This document shows positions 35,870 through 43,968 of a stretch of DNA of 64,000 nucleotides, piece by piece; position 1 is the first letter of the stretch; every line of letters starts with the position of its first letter. A model generated the notes under the pieces. That model saw only the letters and a list, made by a program, of their open reading frames with translations, ran no database searches and was not told the origin of the DNA. The stretch comes from Methanobrevibacter sp. Its GTDB lineage: Archaea > Methanobacteriota > Methanobacteria > Methanobacteriales > Methanobacteriaceae. Location: positions 47,524-111,523 of the forward strand of contig NZ_JAFSNZ010000032.1 in assembly GCF_017447225.1 (NCBI RefSeq), read 5' to 3'. Position numbers and translations under genes: made by a program.

Positions 35870-36106
35870 TTAAAAAAATTTAATTATTAAATTTTCGTTA
35901 TCGTTGTTAGCATCGTCAAAAGTATCTAGAATACAATCTTTCACTGAAGTTACATTAGTAAAATGTATTTCACAGTTTAAATCACATAAGCAATCGTATA
36001 GAGCATCCAAATTCTCACCATAATAATCAGGAAAATCCAGAGCCTCTTTTAGATACTTATGGCCTTCACTAGCTATCAGATTCCCGTCAAGTTCATATAC
36101 TTTCAA
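35870..36106 (-). CDS. Barstar-like ribonuclease inhibitor
   Basis: A 78-residue cytoplasmic protein similar along its length to barstar, the barnase inhibitor. The inhibitory helix and loop read FPDYYGENLDALYDCL: Tyr28, Asp34 and Asp38 match barstar Tyr29, Asp35 and Asp39, which contact the barnase active site. Barstar Trp38 is Tyr37 here, and the following Cys39 matches barstar Cys40. It starts at TTG 36106, two nt after the stop of the ribonuclease gene, and its GAGGT binding site lies inside the last codons of that gene, so translation is coupled. It would protect the producer from the ribonuclease before export. Confidence 0.92.
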   Translation of the reverse strand: MKVYELDGNLIASEGHKYLKEALDFPDYYGENLDALYDCLCDLNCEIHFTNVTSVKDCILDTFDDANNDNENLIIKFF

Positions 36107-36108
36107 TT

Positions 36109-36534
36109 TTATACCTCTTTAAATGTTTTATAATGATCTGATGTATAATACACTTGAAATGTCTCTGTGTTATAAATTATTCTTTCAGCCCCTCTTGAAG
36201 TTCCGTTAGCATTAATATCACATTCAATGTATTTAGCTGAAGTTTTTGGAAGAACACCTTCCCTGTTACCGAAAATATCTCCACCTATACTTTTTCCAGG
36301 AGCATATTCCTTAAGAGGTCCGCCTGACCAGCCGAGAGCTCTAGCTTCTGCCTTGGTTATGTAATTGCTAGGCAATTTGTGAAATTCCTTAATATATGCT
36401 GCAACCTCATCCACTGTACAGTACTGGCCATCTTCCACTACCTTAACATCCTTTTGAGCGAATGTTCCAGACAGGAAAAGACCGCCGAACAGAATAATAA
36501 TTGCAAAAACAATTATTAACATTCGTTTATCCAT
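36109..36534 (-). CDS. Secreted barnase-like guanyl-preferring ribonuclease
   Basis: A 141-residue precursor with an N-terminal signal or anchor helix (residues 5-26, likely cut after GTFA) followed by a mature domain closely resembling barnase. Conserved blocks: FHKLPSNYITKAEARALGW (Lys61 matching barnase Lys27), YAPGKSIGGDIFGNREG, ECDIN (general base Glu104 matching Glu73), SRGAERIIY (Arg114 and Arg118 matching Arg83 and Arg87) and TSDHYKTF (general acid His134 matching His102). All catalytic residues are present. Two cysteines, Cys39 and Cys105, absent from barnase, could form a disulfide outside the cell. AGGTGG overlaps the rfbD stop. It should cleave RNA outside the cell or in target cells. 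Confidence 0.94.
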   Translation of the reverse strand: MDKRMLIIVFAIIILFGGLFLSGTFAQKDVKVVEDGQYCTVDEVAAYIKEFHKLPSNYITKAEARALGWSGGPLKEYAPGKSIGGDIFGNREGVLPKTSAKYIECDINANGTSRGAERIIYNTETFQVYYTSDHYKTFKEV

Positions 36535-36542
36535 TTAACCAC

Positions 36543-37382
36543 CTATTTAATAATATCTATATACTCTTTAATGGCTTCCTTATAACTTCTTAAAGGAGTA
36601 AATCCATTATCAATCCATTTTTTATTTTCCAAAACAGAGTAAGAAGGTCTTGGTGCAGGCCTTGCAAATTCGGATGCTGTCACTGGAGTAACTTCCACAT
36701 CAACATCGGCAATCTCAAAGATATATTTCGCAAAATCAAACCATGAACAGCTGTCAGAATTAGTTATGTGGTATATTCCATAATAATCTGTTTTTATTAA
36801 CTCACCAATAGCCTTTGCCAAATCTAAGGTGTATGTAGGACATCCTACTTCATCTGTTACAACGGTTATTTCAGGATGATTTTTAGCAAGTTCCAACATT
36901 GTTTTAGGGAAATTGCCTCCATTAACTCCATATAGCCATGCAGTCCTTACAATGAAAAATTTATCTAAAATTTCCTGAATTGCAATTTCTCCTTCAAGTT
37001 TACTTTTTCCATAAACACTGATAGGGCCAATTTCATCGTCTTCGACCCATGGCCTTGTGTTTTTACCATTAAAGACATAATCAGTACTTACATGGACAAG
37101 TGGACAGTCAACTTCCTTACATCCAAGTGCTAAATTTCTAGGACCTTCACCGTTAACTGCGAAAGCCAAATCAGTGTTTTCTTCACATCCATCCACATTG
37201 GTATATGCAGCGGAATTGATTACAATATCAGGTTTATTCTCCTTAATAAATTCAATTGTATGTTCCTTGTCTGTTATATCTAATGAGCTAGATGTCGTTA
37301 AGATTAATTCATGTTCATTTTTCAAAACATCGATTAAATCATGCCCTAACATTCCATTAGAGCCTGTAATTAAGATTTTCAT
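36543..37382 (-). CDS. rfbD: dTDP-4-dehydrorhamnose reductase
   Basis: Last step of dTDP-L-rhamnose synthesis: NAD(P)H reduction of the 4-keto group. The 279-residue short-chain dehydrogenase has the nucleotide-binding GSNGMLGHDL at 7-16, AAYTNVDGCEEN, VHVSTDYVFNG with the active-site Thr-Asp-Tyr, and YGKSKLEGE with the catalytic Lys. It also has VRTAWLYG and the terminal RPAPRPSYSVLENKKW, which is typical of RfbD. GGGGAT precedes the ATG. It stands first in a unit with the ribonuclease and inhibitor genes, about 4 kb from rfbACB. Assignment is firm. Confidence 0.96.
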   Translation of the reverse strand: MKILITGSNGMLGHDLIDVLKNEHELILTTSSSLDITDKEHTIEFIKENKPDIVINSAAYTNVDGCEENTDLAFAVNGEGPRNLALGCKEVDCPLVHVSTDYVFNGKNTRPWVEDDEIGPISVYGKSKLEGEIAIQEILDKFFIVRTAWLYGVNGGNFPKTMLELAKNHPEITVVTDEVGCPTYTLDLAKAIGELIKTDYYGIYHITNSDSCSWFDFAKYIFEIADVDVEVTPVTASEFARPAPRPSYSVLENKKWIDNGFTPLRSYKEAIKEYIDIIK

Positions 37383-37455
37383 TTTATCCCCAAATATTTA
37401 TTATATTAATTAAATATATCTATATTTATATTTAAAATTAAATGGGGTTGTAATT
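37383..37455. promoter_or_regulatory. Divergent promoter between rfbD and the nucleotide-sugar dehydrogenase gene
   Basis: 73 bp of almost pure AT with several TATA-like boxes (AAATATAT at about 37412, TTTATATT at 37425). It is bounded by inward-facing CCCC and GGGG ribosome-binding blocks. It must drive rfbD-ribonuclease-inhibitor leftward and the dehydrogenase rightward. Confidence 0.5.
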
Positions 37456-38682
37456 ATGAAAGTATGTATAATTGGTCAAGGTTATATTGGACTACCAACC
37501 GCAGCATTATTCGCCAGAAATCATTGCGAAGTTGTTGGTGTTGATGTAAATGAGAAGATTATTGACAATTTAAACAATGGAATCATTCACATCGAAGAGC
37601 CTGGAATATCTGATATAATTAAGAAAGCTTTAGAATTAAACGTTTATAAAGCATCATTAACTCCTGAAAAAGCTGATGCGTTTATCATTACTGTACCTAC
37701 CCCATATATCGTTGAAAATTATAGCTGTGACTTAAGCTATGTAATCAGTGGATGTGAATCAATTATTCCATTTTTAGAAAAAGGAAATGTGGTTATTATT
37801 GAATCCACAATAGCTCCAATGTCAACCGATGACGTCATAAAGCCTATTTTTGAAAAAGCAGGGTTCACTATTGGAAAGGACTTATATCTCGCACATTGTC
37901 CTGAAAGAGTTTTGCCTGGAAAAATCATTGATGAATTAATCCACAATGACCGCATTATCGGAGGAATAACTCCGGAATGCTCTAAAAAGGCAAGCGAGGT
38001 ATATGGCCAATTTGTTGAAGGCGAATTGATGTTAACTGAAGCAAAAACTGCTGAGCTATCAAAATGTATGGAAAATACTTTCAGGGACGTTAACATTGCA
38101 CTTGCAAATGAACTTGCTAAAATATGTGCTGAGATTGGTGTGAATGCACTTGATGTTATTAAAATGGCGAACAAACACCCAAGAGTTAACTTGCACTCCC
38201 CAGGTCCTGGTGTTGGAGGGCATTGCCTTGCCATTGACCCTTATTTCATATATGCGAAAGCGCCGGAAACCGCAAAAATAATCAAATTGGCAAGAGACAC
38301 TAATAACTCAATGCCCGGCTTTGTATGTGAAAATGTTAGAAAAATTATCTCAGAAGGAAAAATAGCAGTCCTTGGAGTTTCATATAAGGGAAACACCGGA
38401 GATGATAGGGAAAGTCCGGCATACGAAATTATAGCTAATCTCGAAAAAGACTATGAAATAGCTATCCATGACCCGCATATAGAAAATCCTAACTTTGTTA
38501 GCTTTAAGGATGCTGTGGATAATGCTAAATTAATTTTAATCCTATGTGACCATAATGAATTTAAACACTTGGATTATGATTCAATAGATGAAAATACCAT
38601 AATTTTTGATACTAAAAATATTATAGAAAAAGTTCCGGATAAAATCAAATTGTATAATTATGGTAATCTATACGAAATCTAA
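37456..38682 (+). CDS. UDP-N-acetyl-D-mannosaminuronate dehydrogenase-type nucleotide-sugar dehydrogenase
   Basis: Oxidises the C6 hydroxyl of a UDP-sugar to a uronic acid in two NAD-dependent steps. The 408 residues contain the Rossmann motif GQGYIGLPTAALFARN (7-22), TVPTPYIVENYSCDLSYV, IIESTIAPMSTD, AHCPERVLPGKI, and LAKICAEIGVNALDVI. The catalytic Cys257 lies in GPGVGGHCLAIDPYF, and VLGVSYKGNTGDDRESPA follows. The PERVLPGK and GGHCLAIDP forms resemble WecC (ManNAc) more than UDP-glucose dehydrogenase. No epimerase gene (wecB) is adjacent. GGGG precedes the ATG. The 3' end overlaps the convergent DUF2264 gene by 4 bp. Confidence 0.9.
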   Translation: MKVCIIGQGYIGLPTAALFARNHCEVVGVDVNEKIIDNLNNGIIHIEEPGISDIIKKALELNVYKASLTPEKADAFIITVPTPYIVENYSCDLSYVISGCESIIPFLEKGNVVIIESTIAPMSTDDVIKPIFEKAGFTIGKDLYLAHCPERVLPGKIIDELIHNDRIIGGITPECSKKASEVYGQFVEGELMLTEAKTAELSKCMENTFRDVNIALANELAKICAEIGVNALDVIKMANKHPRVNLHSPGPGVGGHCLAIDPYFIYAKAPETAKIIKLARDTNNSMPGFVCENVRKIISEGKIAVLGVSYKGNTGDDRESPAYEIIANLEKDYEIAIHDPHIENPNFVSFKDAVDNAKLILILCDHNEFKHLDYDSIDENTIIFDTKNIIEKVPDKIKLYNYGNLYEI

Positions 38683-39857
38683 TCTTTTATATACATGTTT
38701 GAATCTATATCCTTTCCACTCCAAGCCTTAAGGGAAGTCCATTCTGCGCTTGGAGCTGACCAAAACCTATCGCTTTGAGGCAATCCGAGAGGCAGGAATC
38801 CTGTGGTGCATAAATACATGCTGCCAGTGTTGCTGTACTCTTCAGCTACTTTTGGCTGATTGCCATTGAATCCGAAGCGTAGCCATCCATTTTTATCAAA
38901 ATTAGAATCGTTGGAAAATTGATTTTTAATTACTTTAGTCAGTGCACATCTTACCTGTTCAGGTTTTACATCCTTGTTATATAATCCGAATAAGCATGCC
39001 TGACCTAAGGCTTGAAAAGCTGCAGTTCTATATAGCATTGACCTTCCAACTACAGGATAGGTTCCTTCAGGGGAGATTAGTCTTTCCAAATGACCTGCAT
39101 AATGCCTTAATCTGTGTAAATGAGCATCAAGAAAAGTATATTCTCCAATATTATGTTTTCTTAAAATTGTAAGAATGTCAGTCAGCATCGGATGGATCAC
39201 ATAGCTGTTGTAGTAATCGAAATGGAATTTGGGACCATCCCCATAATAGGAATCCCCACAATACCAATCATTCATATAAACATTAACACCATGCATCAGT
39301 CTGAATTCATCATATTCACCAGTAATTTCAAGTAAGAAGGCTTCAATCATTGATGGAAACAGAATCCAATTATTTTCCCACGGTTCAATGGAACGGGTTA
39401 ATTTTAATGCATCAATAATCATCTCCTGACCATCAGAATCAATATTTTCCCATAATTGAGTTCTCGCCCTAAGTAATCCTTCAACCAAATGGGCCGAATC
39501 AACTAATGGCTGATAAGGCTCATTAAAAATTAAATAGTCAGGCGAATCAGGATTACAAATATTTACCAAACCTTTAGTAGTTAAGTCAATATATTTAGAT
39601 CTTAATTTTCCTTCATAAGTATTGTCCCTGCCTAATTCCAACCATGGCGCAATACCGCATACAGTACGGCCTACTGCTTCCAAATGTGCAAATTTTGCTC
39701 TTTCATTTTTAACATAGGCAACAGGCATATTTTCTTTTAGAGTTTCATTGGCGATGTTGGTTAATACAGGGTCAATGATTTTCGATAGGGTTTTAACCCA
39801 AATTTCCCTATCATTATTCGAATTTTCGTTTTTGGAAAAAAAAGATTTAAAACTCAT
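38679..39857 (-). CDS. DUF2264 domain protein (first of a tandem pair)
   Basis: A 392-residue protein of the DUF2264 family, which has an alpha/alpha-barrel-like architecture suggestive of glycoside hydrolases or lyases but, to my knowledge, no proven reaction. Landmarks are LEAVGRTVCGIAPWLELG, EPYQPLVDSAHLVEGLLRA, NNWILFPSMIEAFLLEI, YGDGPKFHFDYYNSYVIHPM, SPEGTYPVVGRSMLYRT and the terminal FWSAPSAEWTSLKAWSG. No signal peptide, so cytoplasmic. About half of the positions match its paralogue just upstream. Start set at ATG 39857, behind TTGATTTTT. Context suggests a role in surface-glycan metabolism. Confidence 0.85.
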   Translation of the reverse strand: MSFKSFFSKNENSNNDREIWVKTLSKIIDPVLTNIANETLKENMPVAYVKNERAKFAHLEAVGRTVCGIAPWLELGRDNTYEGKLRSKYIDLTTKGLVNICNPDSPDYLIFNEPYQPLVDSAHLVEGLLRARTQLWENIDSDGQEMIIDALKLTRSIEPWENNWILFPSMIEAFLLEITGEYDEFRLMHGVNVYMNDWYCGDSYYGDGPKFHFDYYNSYVIHPMLTDILTILRKHNIGEYTFLDAHLHRLRHYAGHLERLISPEGTYPVVGRSMLYRTAAFQALGQACLFGLYNKDVKPEQVRCALTKVIKNQFSNDSNFDKNGWLRFGFNGNQPKVAEEYSNTGSMYLCTTGFLPLGLPQSDRFWSAPSAEWTSLKAWSGKDIDSNMYIKD

Positions 39858-39868
39858 AAAAATCAATT

Positions 39869-41074
39869 TTAAAAGTCAATAGATTGATCACTATTAGTTA
39901 CATGTCCATTCCATGCTTTTAATGAAGTCCATTCAGCAAATTCGTTAGACCAGAACGGATCATTGGAATCTAATCCTAAAGCCAAAAATATTGAACAGCA
40001 GATATATAAACTTCCAGTGTTAATATCATTTTCAGCGATATCAACTTGATGACCATTGAAACCTAATAATAACCATCCTCCATTAGTGAAATTCTGATTA
40101 CCTTCAAATATGTTCCTTAAAACCTTGGTTAAAGCTGACCTGACTTGAGAAACTTCAATATTTCTAGGCAATATCCTAAGCAATGCGACTTGAGATAAAG
40201 TATGGAAAACACCGGTACGATAACTGATGGATTTCCCAATCACAGGAAAAGTACCTTCAGGTGAAATATATCTTTCCAATTGAGAAGCCAATCTTGAGGA
40301 TCTCATTAATTGAATATCCAAAAATTCACCATCGGCCAATCCGTATTTTCTCATTACCATTAATATATCATTGAGCATCGGGTGAATAATAAAACTGTTA
40401 TAATAATTTTTAGTGAATTCCGGACCGTCAGCATAAATTGCATCACCAATGTACCATTCATCTCTAAATTTATGGACAGCATAAACAAGACGTTCCATAT
40501 CACATTCACCAGTGAATTCTAAAAGTGCTGCTTCGATTATTGAGGTATATAAAAGCCAGTGATTTTCATAAGGAGCAATGATTCTTGTATTTTTAAGCTC
40601 TTCTATAACTTTAGCTTGAACATCAATTGGCAAATTGAGCCAAATTTGATTTTTAGAACGAAGCAAACCTTGAGCAAATAAAGCCATGTCAACTAATGAC
40701 TGTTTAGGCTCAGTAAATAAAATATAATCATTTTTCTTTGGATTTACAGCTATGGAAATAGCTTTAATGGTTAAATCAATATATTTTTCACGTAATCTGC
40801 CTTCTTCAGATTCATCCGGTCCAAGTTCCAGCCAAGGTGCAATACCATTAAATACACGAGCAAAAGCTTCAAGATAAGCAAATTTTTCACCTTCTGGACT
40901 ATTGGACTCTACAATCATATTTTTTCTTAAAGAATCCTTTTTAAGGTTCATTAATACAGGTAAAGCTATTTTTTGTAAAGTTTCTACCCAAAAAATTCTA
41001 TCTTCCCAAACAGGACCCTGCTCTTCCACAACAGGAATTTCTTCTTTTTTAAATCTTCCAAAGAACTTACTCAT
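39869..41074 (-). CDS. DUF2264 domain protein (second of a tandem pair)
   Basis: A 401-residue paralogue of the gene at 38679-39857, with the same blocks: LEAFARVFNGIAPWLELG, EPKQSLVDMALFAQGLLRS, ENHWLLYTSIIEAALLEFTG, YADGPEFTKNYYNSFIIHPM, SPEGTFPVIGKSISYRT and FWSNEFAEWTSLKAWNG. Conserved Asp, Glu, His and Tyr residues in these blocks could form an active site in both copies, so neither looks decayed. The gap to its partner is 11 nt, so they are cotranscribed. It faces leuC across a 171-bp divergent region. Function not established. Confidence 0.85.
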   Translation of the reverse strand: MSKFFGRFKKEEIPVVEEQGPVWEDRIFWVETLQKIALPVLMNLKKDSLRKNMIVESNSPEGEKFAYLEAFARVFNGIAPWLELGPDESEEGRLREKYIDLTIKAISIAVNPKKNDYILFTEPKQSLVDMALFAQGLLRSKNQIWLNLPIDVQAKVIEELKNTRIIAPYENHWLLYTSIIEAALLEFTGECDMERLVYAVHKFRDEWYIGDAIYADGPEFTKNYYNSFIIHPMLNDILMVMRKYGLADGEFLDIQLMRSSRLASQLERYISPEGTFPVIGKSISYRTGVFHTLSQVALLRILPRNIEVSQVRSALTKVLRNIFEGNQNFTNGGWLLLGFNGHQVDIAENDINTGSLYICCSIFLALGLDSNDPFWSNEFAEWTSLKAWNGHVTNSDQSIDF

Positions 41075-41245
41075 GTAATATTTTTTTGTTCGACATGTTA
41101 TAATAAATTTATGATTAATTATAATTGAAAAAAAATATCAAATTTTGAACCCAAAAATAACTTAAATTTAAATATTATTATTTTTTTCAAAATTTAAATA
41201 GAATGTAAGACAATATACTATTCATTAATATGAGGTTTTATTAAT
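41075..41245. promoter_or_regulatory. Divergent promoter region between the DUF2264 pair and leuC
   Basis: 171 bp with no gene and very AT-rich. For leuC a box AAATTTAAATA at about 41190-41200 sits at good spacing, with GAGGT at 41232 before the ATG. For the DUF2264 gene the leader holds TGTTCGACATGTT, a short imperfect dyad. No operator is recognised. Confidence 0.4.
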
Positions 41246-42493
41246 ATGTCAAGTACAATGTCTGAAAAAATATTAGCCAGAGCTTCCGGCAAAGAAAAGG
41301 TTGAAGCTGGAGACATTATAATTGCAAATATTGATGTTGCAATGACCCATGATTTAACTGGACCTCTTGCAGTTGAATCCTTTGAAAAAATTGGTGTCGA
41401 TAAAGTTTGGGATCCATCAAAGATTGTCATACCATTTGACCACCAAGTGCCGGCAGATTCTATTGACTCTGCTAATAATCATATAATTATGAGAAGATTT
41501 GTTGAAAAACAGAACATAGAGAATTTTTATGATGTGAATGCAGGCGTTTGCCACCAGATACTGCCTGAACTAGGTCATGTTGTTCCTGGAGAAGTTATTG
41601 TTGGTGCTGATTCACATACATGTACCCATGGTGCTTTAGGAGCATTTTCAACAGGTATTGGTTCCACTGATATGGCCATGGTTTTCGCTGAAGGTAATTT
41701 ATGGTTTAAAGTACCGGAAACAAATCGTTTTGAAATTACAGGTGAATTGAATGAAAACGTTTATGCTAAAGATGTTATTCTAAACATTATTGGCCAGATT
41801 GGAGCTGACGGTTCAACTTATAAAGCCTGTGAGTTTGCAGGAGATACAGTTAGGGACATGAGTGTTTCAGACAGGATGGTTTTATGTAATATGGCTATTG
41901 AAATGGGTGGAAAAACCGGTTTAGTGGAGCCTGATAAAAAAACAATAGAATATGTTGAAAAACGTTCCAAAAAACCTTATAAAATATTTAAAACTGACTT
42001 GAATGCAGACTCTCTTAATATTATAGACATTGATGTTAGTGACTTGGAACCTCAGGTAGCTTGCCCAAATAATGTTGATAATGTAAAGGCCGTAAGTGAA
42101 GTTGACCAGGAAATCGACCAGGTATTTCTTGGATCCTGTACGAATGGAAGAATTAGTGACCTGAGAGATGCCGCAAAGATTCTGAAAGGAAAACAAATTG
42201 TAAAAGGAACTAGAATGTTGGTCATTCCAGCATCAAAAGAAGTTTACTCTAAAGCCTTGGATGAAGGATTAATCAGGATATTTGTAGATGCCGGAGCTTT
42301 AGTTTCTGCACCTTGCTGTGGTCCGTGCCTTGGAGGACATACTGGAATTATAGGTCCTGGTGAAGTAAGTTTATCAACTTCAAATAGAAATTTCAAAGGT
42401 AGGCAAGGTTCACCTGACGGTAAAGTTTATTTATCTTCTGCTGCAGTTGCTGCTGCATCAGCAATTGAAGGAAGGATTGTTGCACCGGAGTGA
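41246..42493 (+). CDS. leuC: 3-isopropylmalate dehydratase large subunit (or homoaconitase large subunit)
   Basis: Large subunit of an aconitase-type [4Fe-4S] isomerase of leucine synthesis; a close homologue acts on homocitrate in coenzyme B synthesis in methanogens. The 415 residues carry cluster ligands in [11 protein letters not shown] and [11 protein letters not shown], the [12 protein letters not shown] segment, [20 protein letters not shown] and [13 protein letters not shown]. The short archaeal form without a swivel domain needs the small subunit encoded 4 nt downstream. The small subunit's loop (see leuD) and the adjacent isopropylmalate dehydrogenase favour LeuC over HacA, but the two cannot be separated safely by eye. 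Confidence 0.88.
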   Translation: MSSTMSEKILARASGKEKVEAGDIIIANIDVAMTHDLTGPLAVESFEKIGVDKVWDPSKIVIPFDHQVPADSIDSANNHIIMRRFVEKQNIENFYDVNAGVCHQILPELGHVVPGEVIVGADSHTCTHGALGAFSTGIGSTDMAMVFAEGNLWFKVPETNRFEITGELNENVYAKDVILNIIGQIGADGSTYKACEFAGDTVRDMSVSDRMVLCNMAIEMGGKTGLVEPDKKTIEYVEKRSKKPYKIFKTDLNADSLNIIDIDVSDLEPQVACPNNVDNVKAVSEVDQEIDQVFLGSCTNGRISDLRDAAKILKGKQIVKGTRMLVIPASKEVYSKALDEGLIRIFVDAGALVSAPCCGPCLGGHTGIIGPGEVSLSTSNRNFKGRQGSPDGKVYLSSAAVAAASAIEGRIVAPE

Positions 42494-42497
42494 TTAT

Positions 42498-42977
42498 ATG
42501 AAAGGAACTGCATGGAAATTTGGAAATGACATTGATACAGACATCATTCTTCCGGGAAGATATCTGATTTATACTGATGAAGAAATATTATCAAAGCACT
42601 GTATGGAAGGATTGGATGATAAATTTAGTGAAAAATGTAAAAAAGGAGATTTTATCGTAGCGGGAAGAAATTTTGGCTGCGGTTCATCACGTGAACATGC
42701 CCCGATTGCAATCAAAGGTGCGGGTATTTCAGCCGTGATAGCTGAATCCTTTGCAAGAATATTTTATAGAAATGCTACAAACGTGGGCGTTCCACTTCTT
42801 GAAGCTCCAGGAATTAGTGAATTAGTTGAAAATGGAGATGAAATTGAAGTTGACATGGATAACGGCATTATCAAATCTTCAACCGGAGAAGAAATAACCT
42901 TTAAAAAATTACCTCCATTTATGTTAGAAATACTTGAAAAAGGTGGGTTAATTGAGTACCTCAAAGACAAAAAATAA
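42498..42977 (+). CDS. leuD: 3-isopropylmalate dehydratase small subunit (or homoaconitase small subunit)
   Basis: The swivel-domain partner of the large subunit, 159 residues. It has the signature [22 protein letters not shown] (residues about 7-28) and [19 protein letters not shown] with the substrate-binding Ser-Arg. The specificity loop reads YLIY; as I recall from published work on the Methanocaldococcus enzymes, YLRT marks homoaconitase and YLVY marks isopropylmalate isomerase, so this is probably LeuD. The start is ATG 42498, with GGAGTGAT overlapping the leuC stop; a longer upstream reading would lie inside leuC. Confidence 0.87.
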   Translation: MKGTAWKFGNDIDTDIILPGRYLIYTDEEILSKHCMEGLDDKFSEKCKKGDFIVAGRNFGCGSSREHAPIAIKGAGISAVIAESFARIFYRNATNVGVPLLEAPGISELVENGDEIEVDMDNGIIKSSTGEEITFKKLPPFMLEILEKGGLIEYLKDKK

Positions 42978-43959
42978 ATACAAAATCGCAGTTATTCCAG
43001 GTGACGGAATAGGTAAAGAAGTAATGGATGCTACAATTACTGTTTTAAATAATTTAGATATTGATTTAGATTATATTTATGGTGAAGCAGGTGATGGATG
43101 TTTAGAGAAAACTGGGGATGCATTGCCTAAAGAAACAATCGATATTGTAAGAAACAGTGATGCATGTTTGTTTGGTGCTGCTGGCGAAACTGCAGCTGAT
43201 GTCATCGTTAAATTACGTCAGGAAATGAAAATGTTTGCAAATTTAAGGCCTGTAAAATCTTATCCTAACACCAATTCATTGTCTGACGACATTGATTTTA
43301 TGATTGTGCGTGAAAACACAGAAGGATTATATATTGCAGATAAAGAAGAACTCACACAAGAAGGAGCAATTGCAAAAAGAGTAATTACTCGTGAAGCAGA
43401 AGAAAGAATTATAGACTATGCCTTTAAATATGCTAAAGACAATGGAAAATCTAAAGTTACCGGTGTTCACAAAGCAAATGTTTTGAAAAAAAGTGACGGT
43501 TTATTTAAAGAAATCTTTTATGAAGTTGGAGAAAGATACCCCGACATTGAAAAAGAAGATTTTTATGTAGATGCAACTGCAATGTATCTTATTACACAAC
43601 CCCAAAATTTTGAAGTCATAGTGACTACAAACTTGTTTGGTGACATATTATCCGATGAAGGAGCAGGTCTCGTAGGAGGACTTGGTTTAATACCTTCAGC
43701 AAATATAGGTAATGATGGAGCATTATTTGAACCCGTTCACGGATCAGCCCCCGATATAGCTGGAAAAGGAATAGCAAATCCAATAGCTATGATATTATCT
43801 GCAGTTATGATGCTTAGATATTTGAATGAAAATGAATCTGCAGACAAACTTGACAACGCTATTATAAAGTTATTAAGTGACGGGAAGGTATTGACCGGTG
43901 ACTTAGGTGGCAATGCAACCACTGAAGATGTTGCAAACGAAATTATAAAATTGTTATAA
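42952..43959 (+). CDS. leuB: 3-isopropylmalate dehydrogenase
   Basis: NAD-dependent oxidative decarboxylation of 3-isopropylmalate. The 335-residue beta-decarboxylating dehydrogenase has IAVIPGDGIGKEVMDA, FANLRPVKSYP, MIVRENTEGLY, TGVHKANVLKKSDGLF with the catalytic Lys, NLFGDILSDEGAGLVGGLG and FEPVHGSAPDIAGKG. It starts at TTG 42952, preceded by AGGTGG, and overlaps leuD by 26 bp, so its translation is coupled to leuD. A homoisocitrate dehydrogenase role (AksF, coenzyme B pathway) is possible, because the two activities are carried by close paralogues. Confidence 0.9.
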   Translation: MSTSKTKNKYKIAVIPGDGIGKEVMDATITVLNNLDIDLDYIYGEAGDGCLEKTGDALPKETIDIVRNSDACLFGAAGETAADVIVKLRQEMKMFANLRPVKSYPNTNSLSDDIDFMIVRENTEGLYIADKEELTQEGAIAKRVITREAEERIIDYAFKYAKDNGKSKVTGVHKANVLKKSDGLFKEIFYEVGERYPDIEKEDFYVDATAMYLITQPQNFEVIVTTNLFGDILSDEGAGLVGGLGLIPSANIGNDGALFEPVHGSAPDIAGKGIANPIAMILSAVMMLRYLNENESADKLDNAIIKLLSDGKVLTGDLGGNATTEDVANEIIKLL

Positions 43960-43968
43960 GTGAGTATC

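Noticed and set aside
42447..42497. Seventeen-codon N-terminal extension of leuD
   Set aside because: It lies inside leuC in another frame, and ATG 42498 has GGAGTGAT at good spacing.
41246..42977. HacAB homoaconitase for coenzyme B synthesis
   Set aside because: The YLIY loop and the adjacent leuB favour the leucine pathway. Not excluded, because the two enzymes are very similar.
43960..43968. GTG start for the large glycosyltransferase after leuB
   Set aside because: It immediately follows the leuB stop and contains the GTGAG that serves as binding site for ATG 43969.
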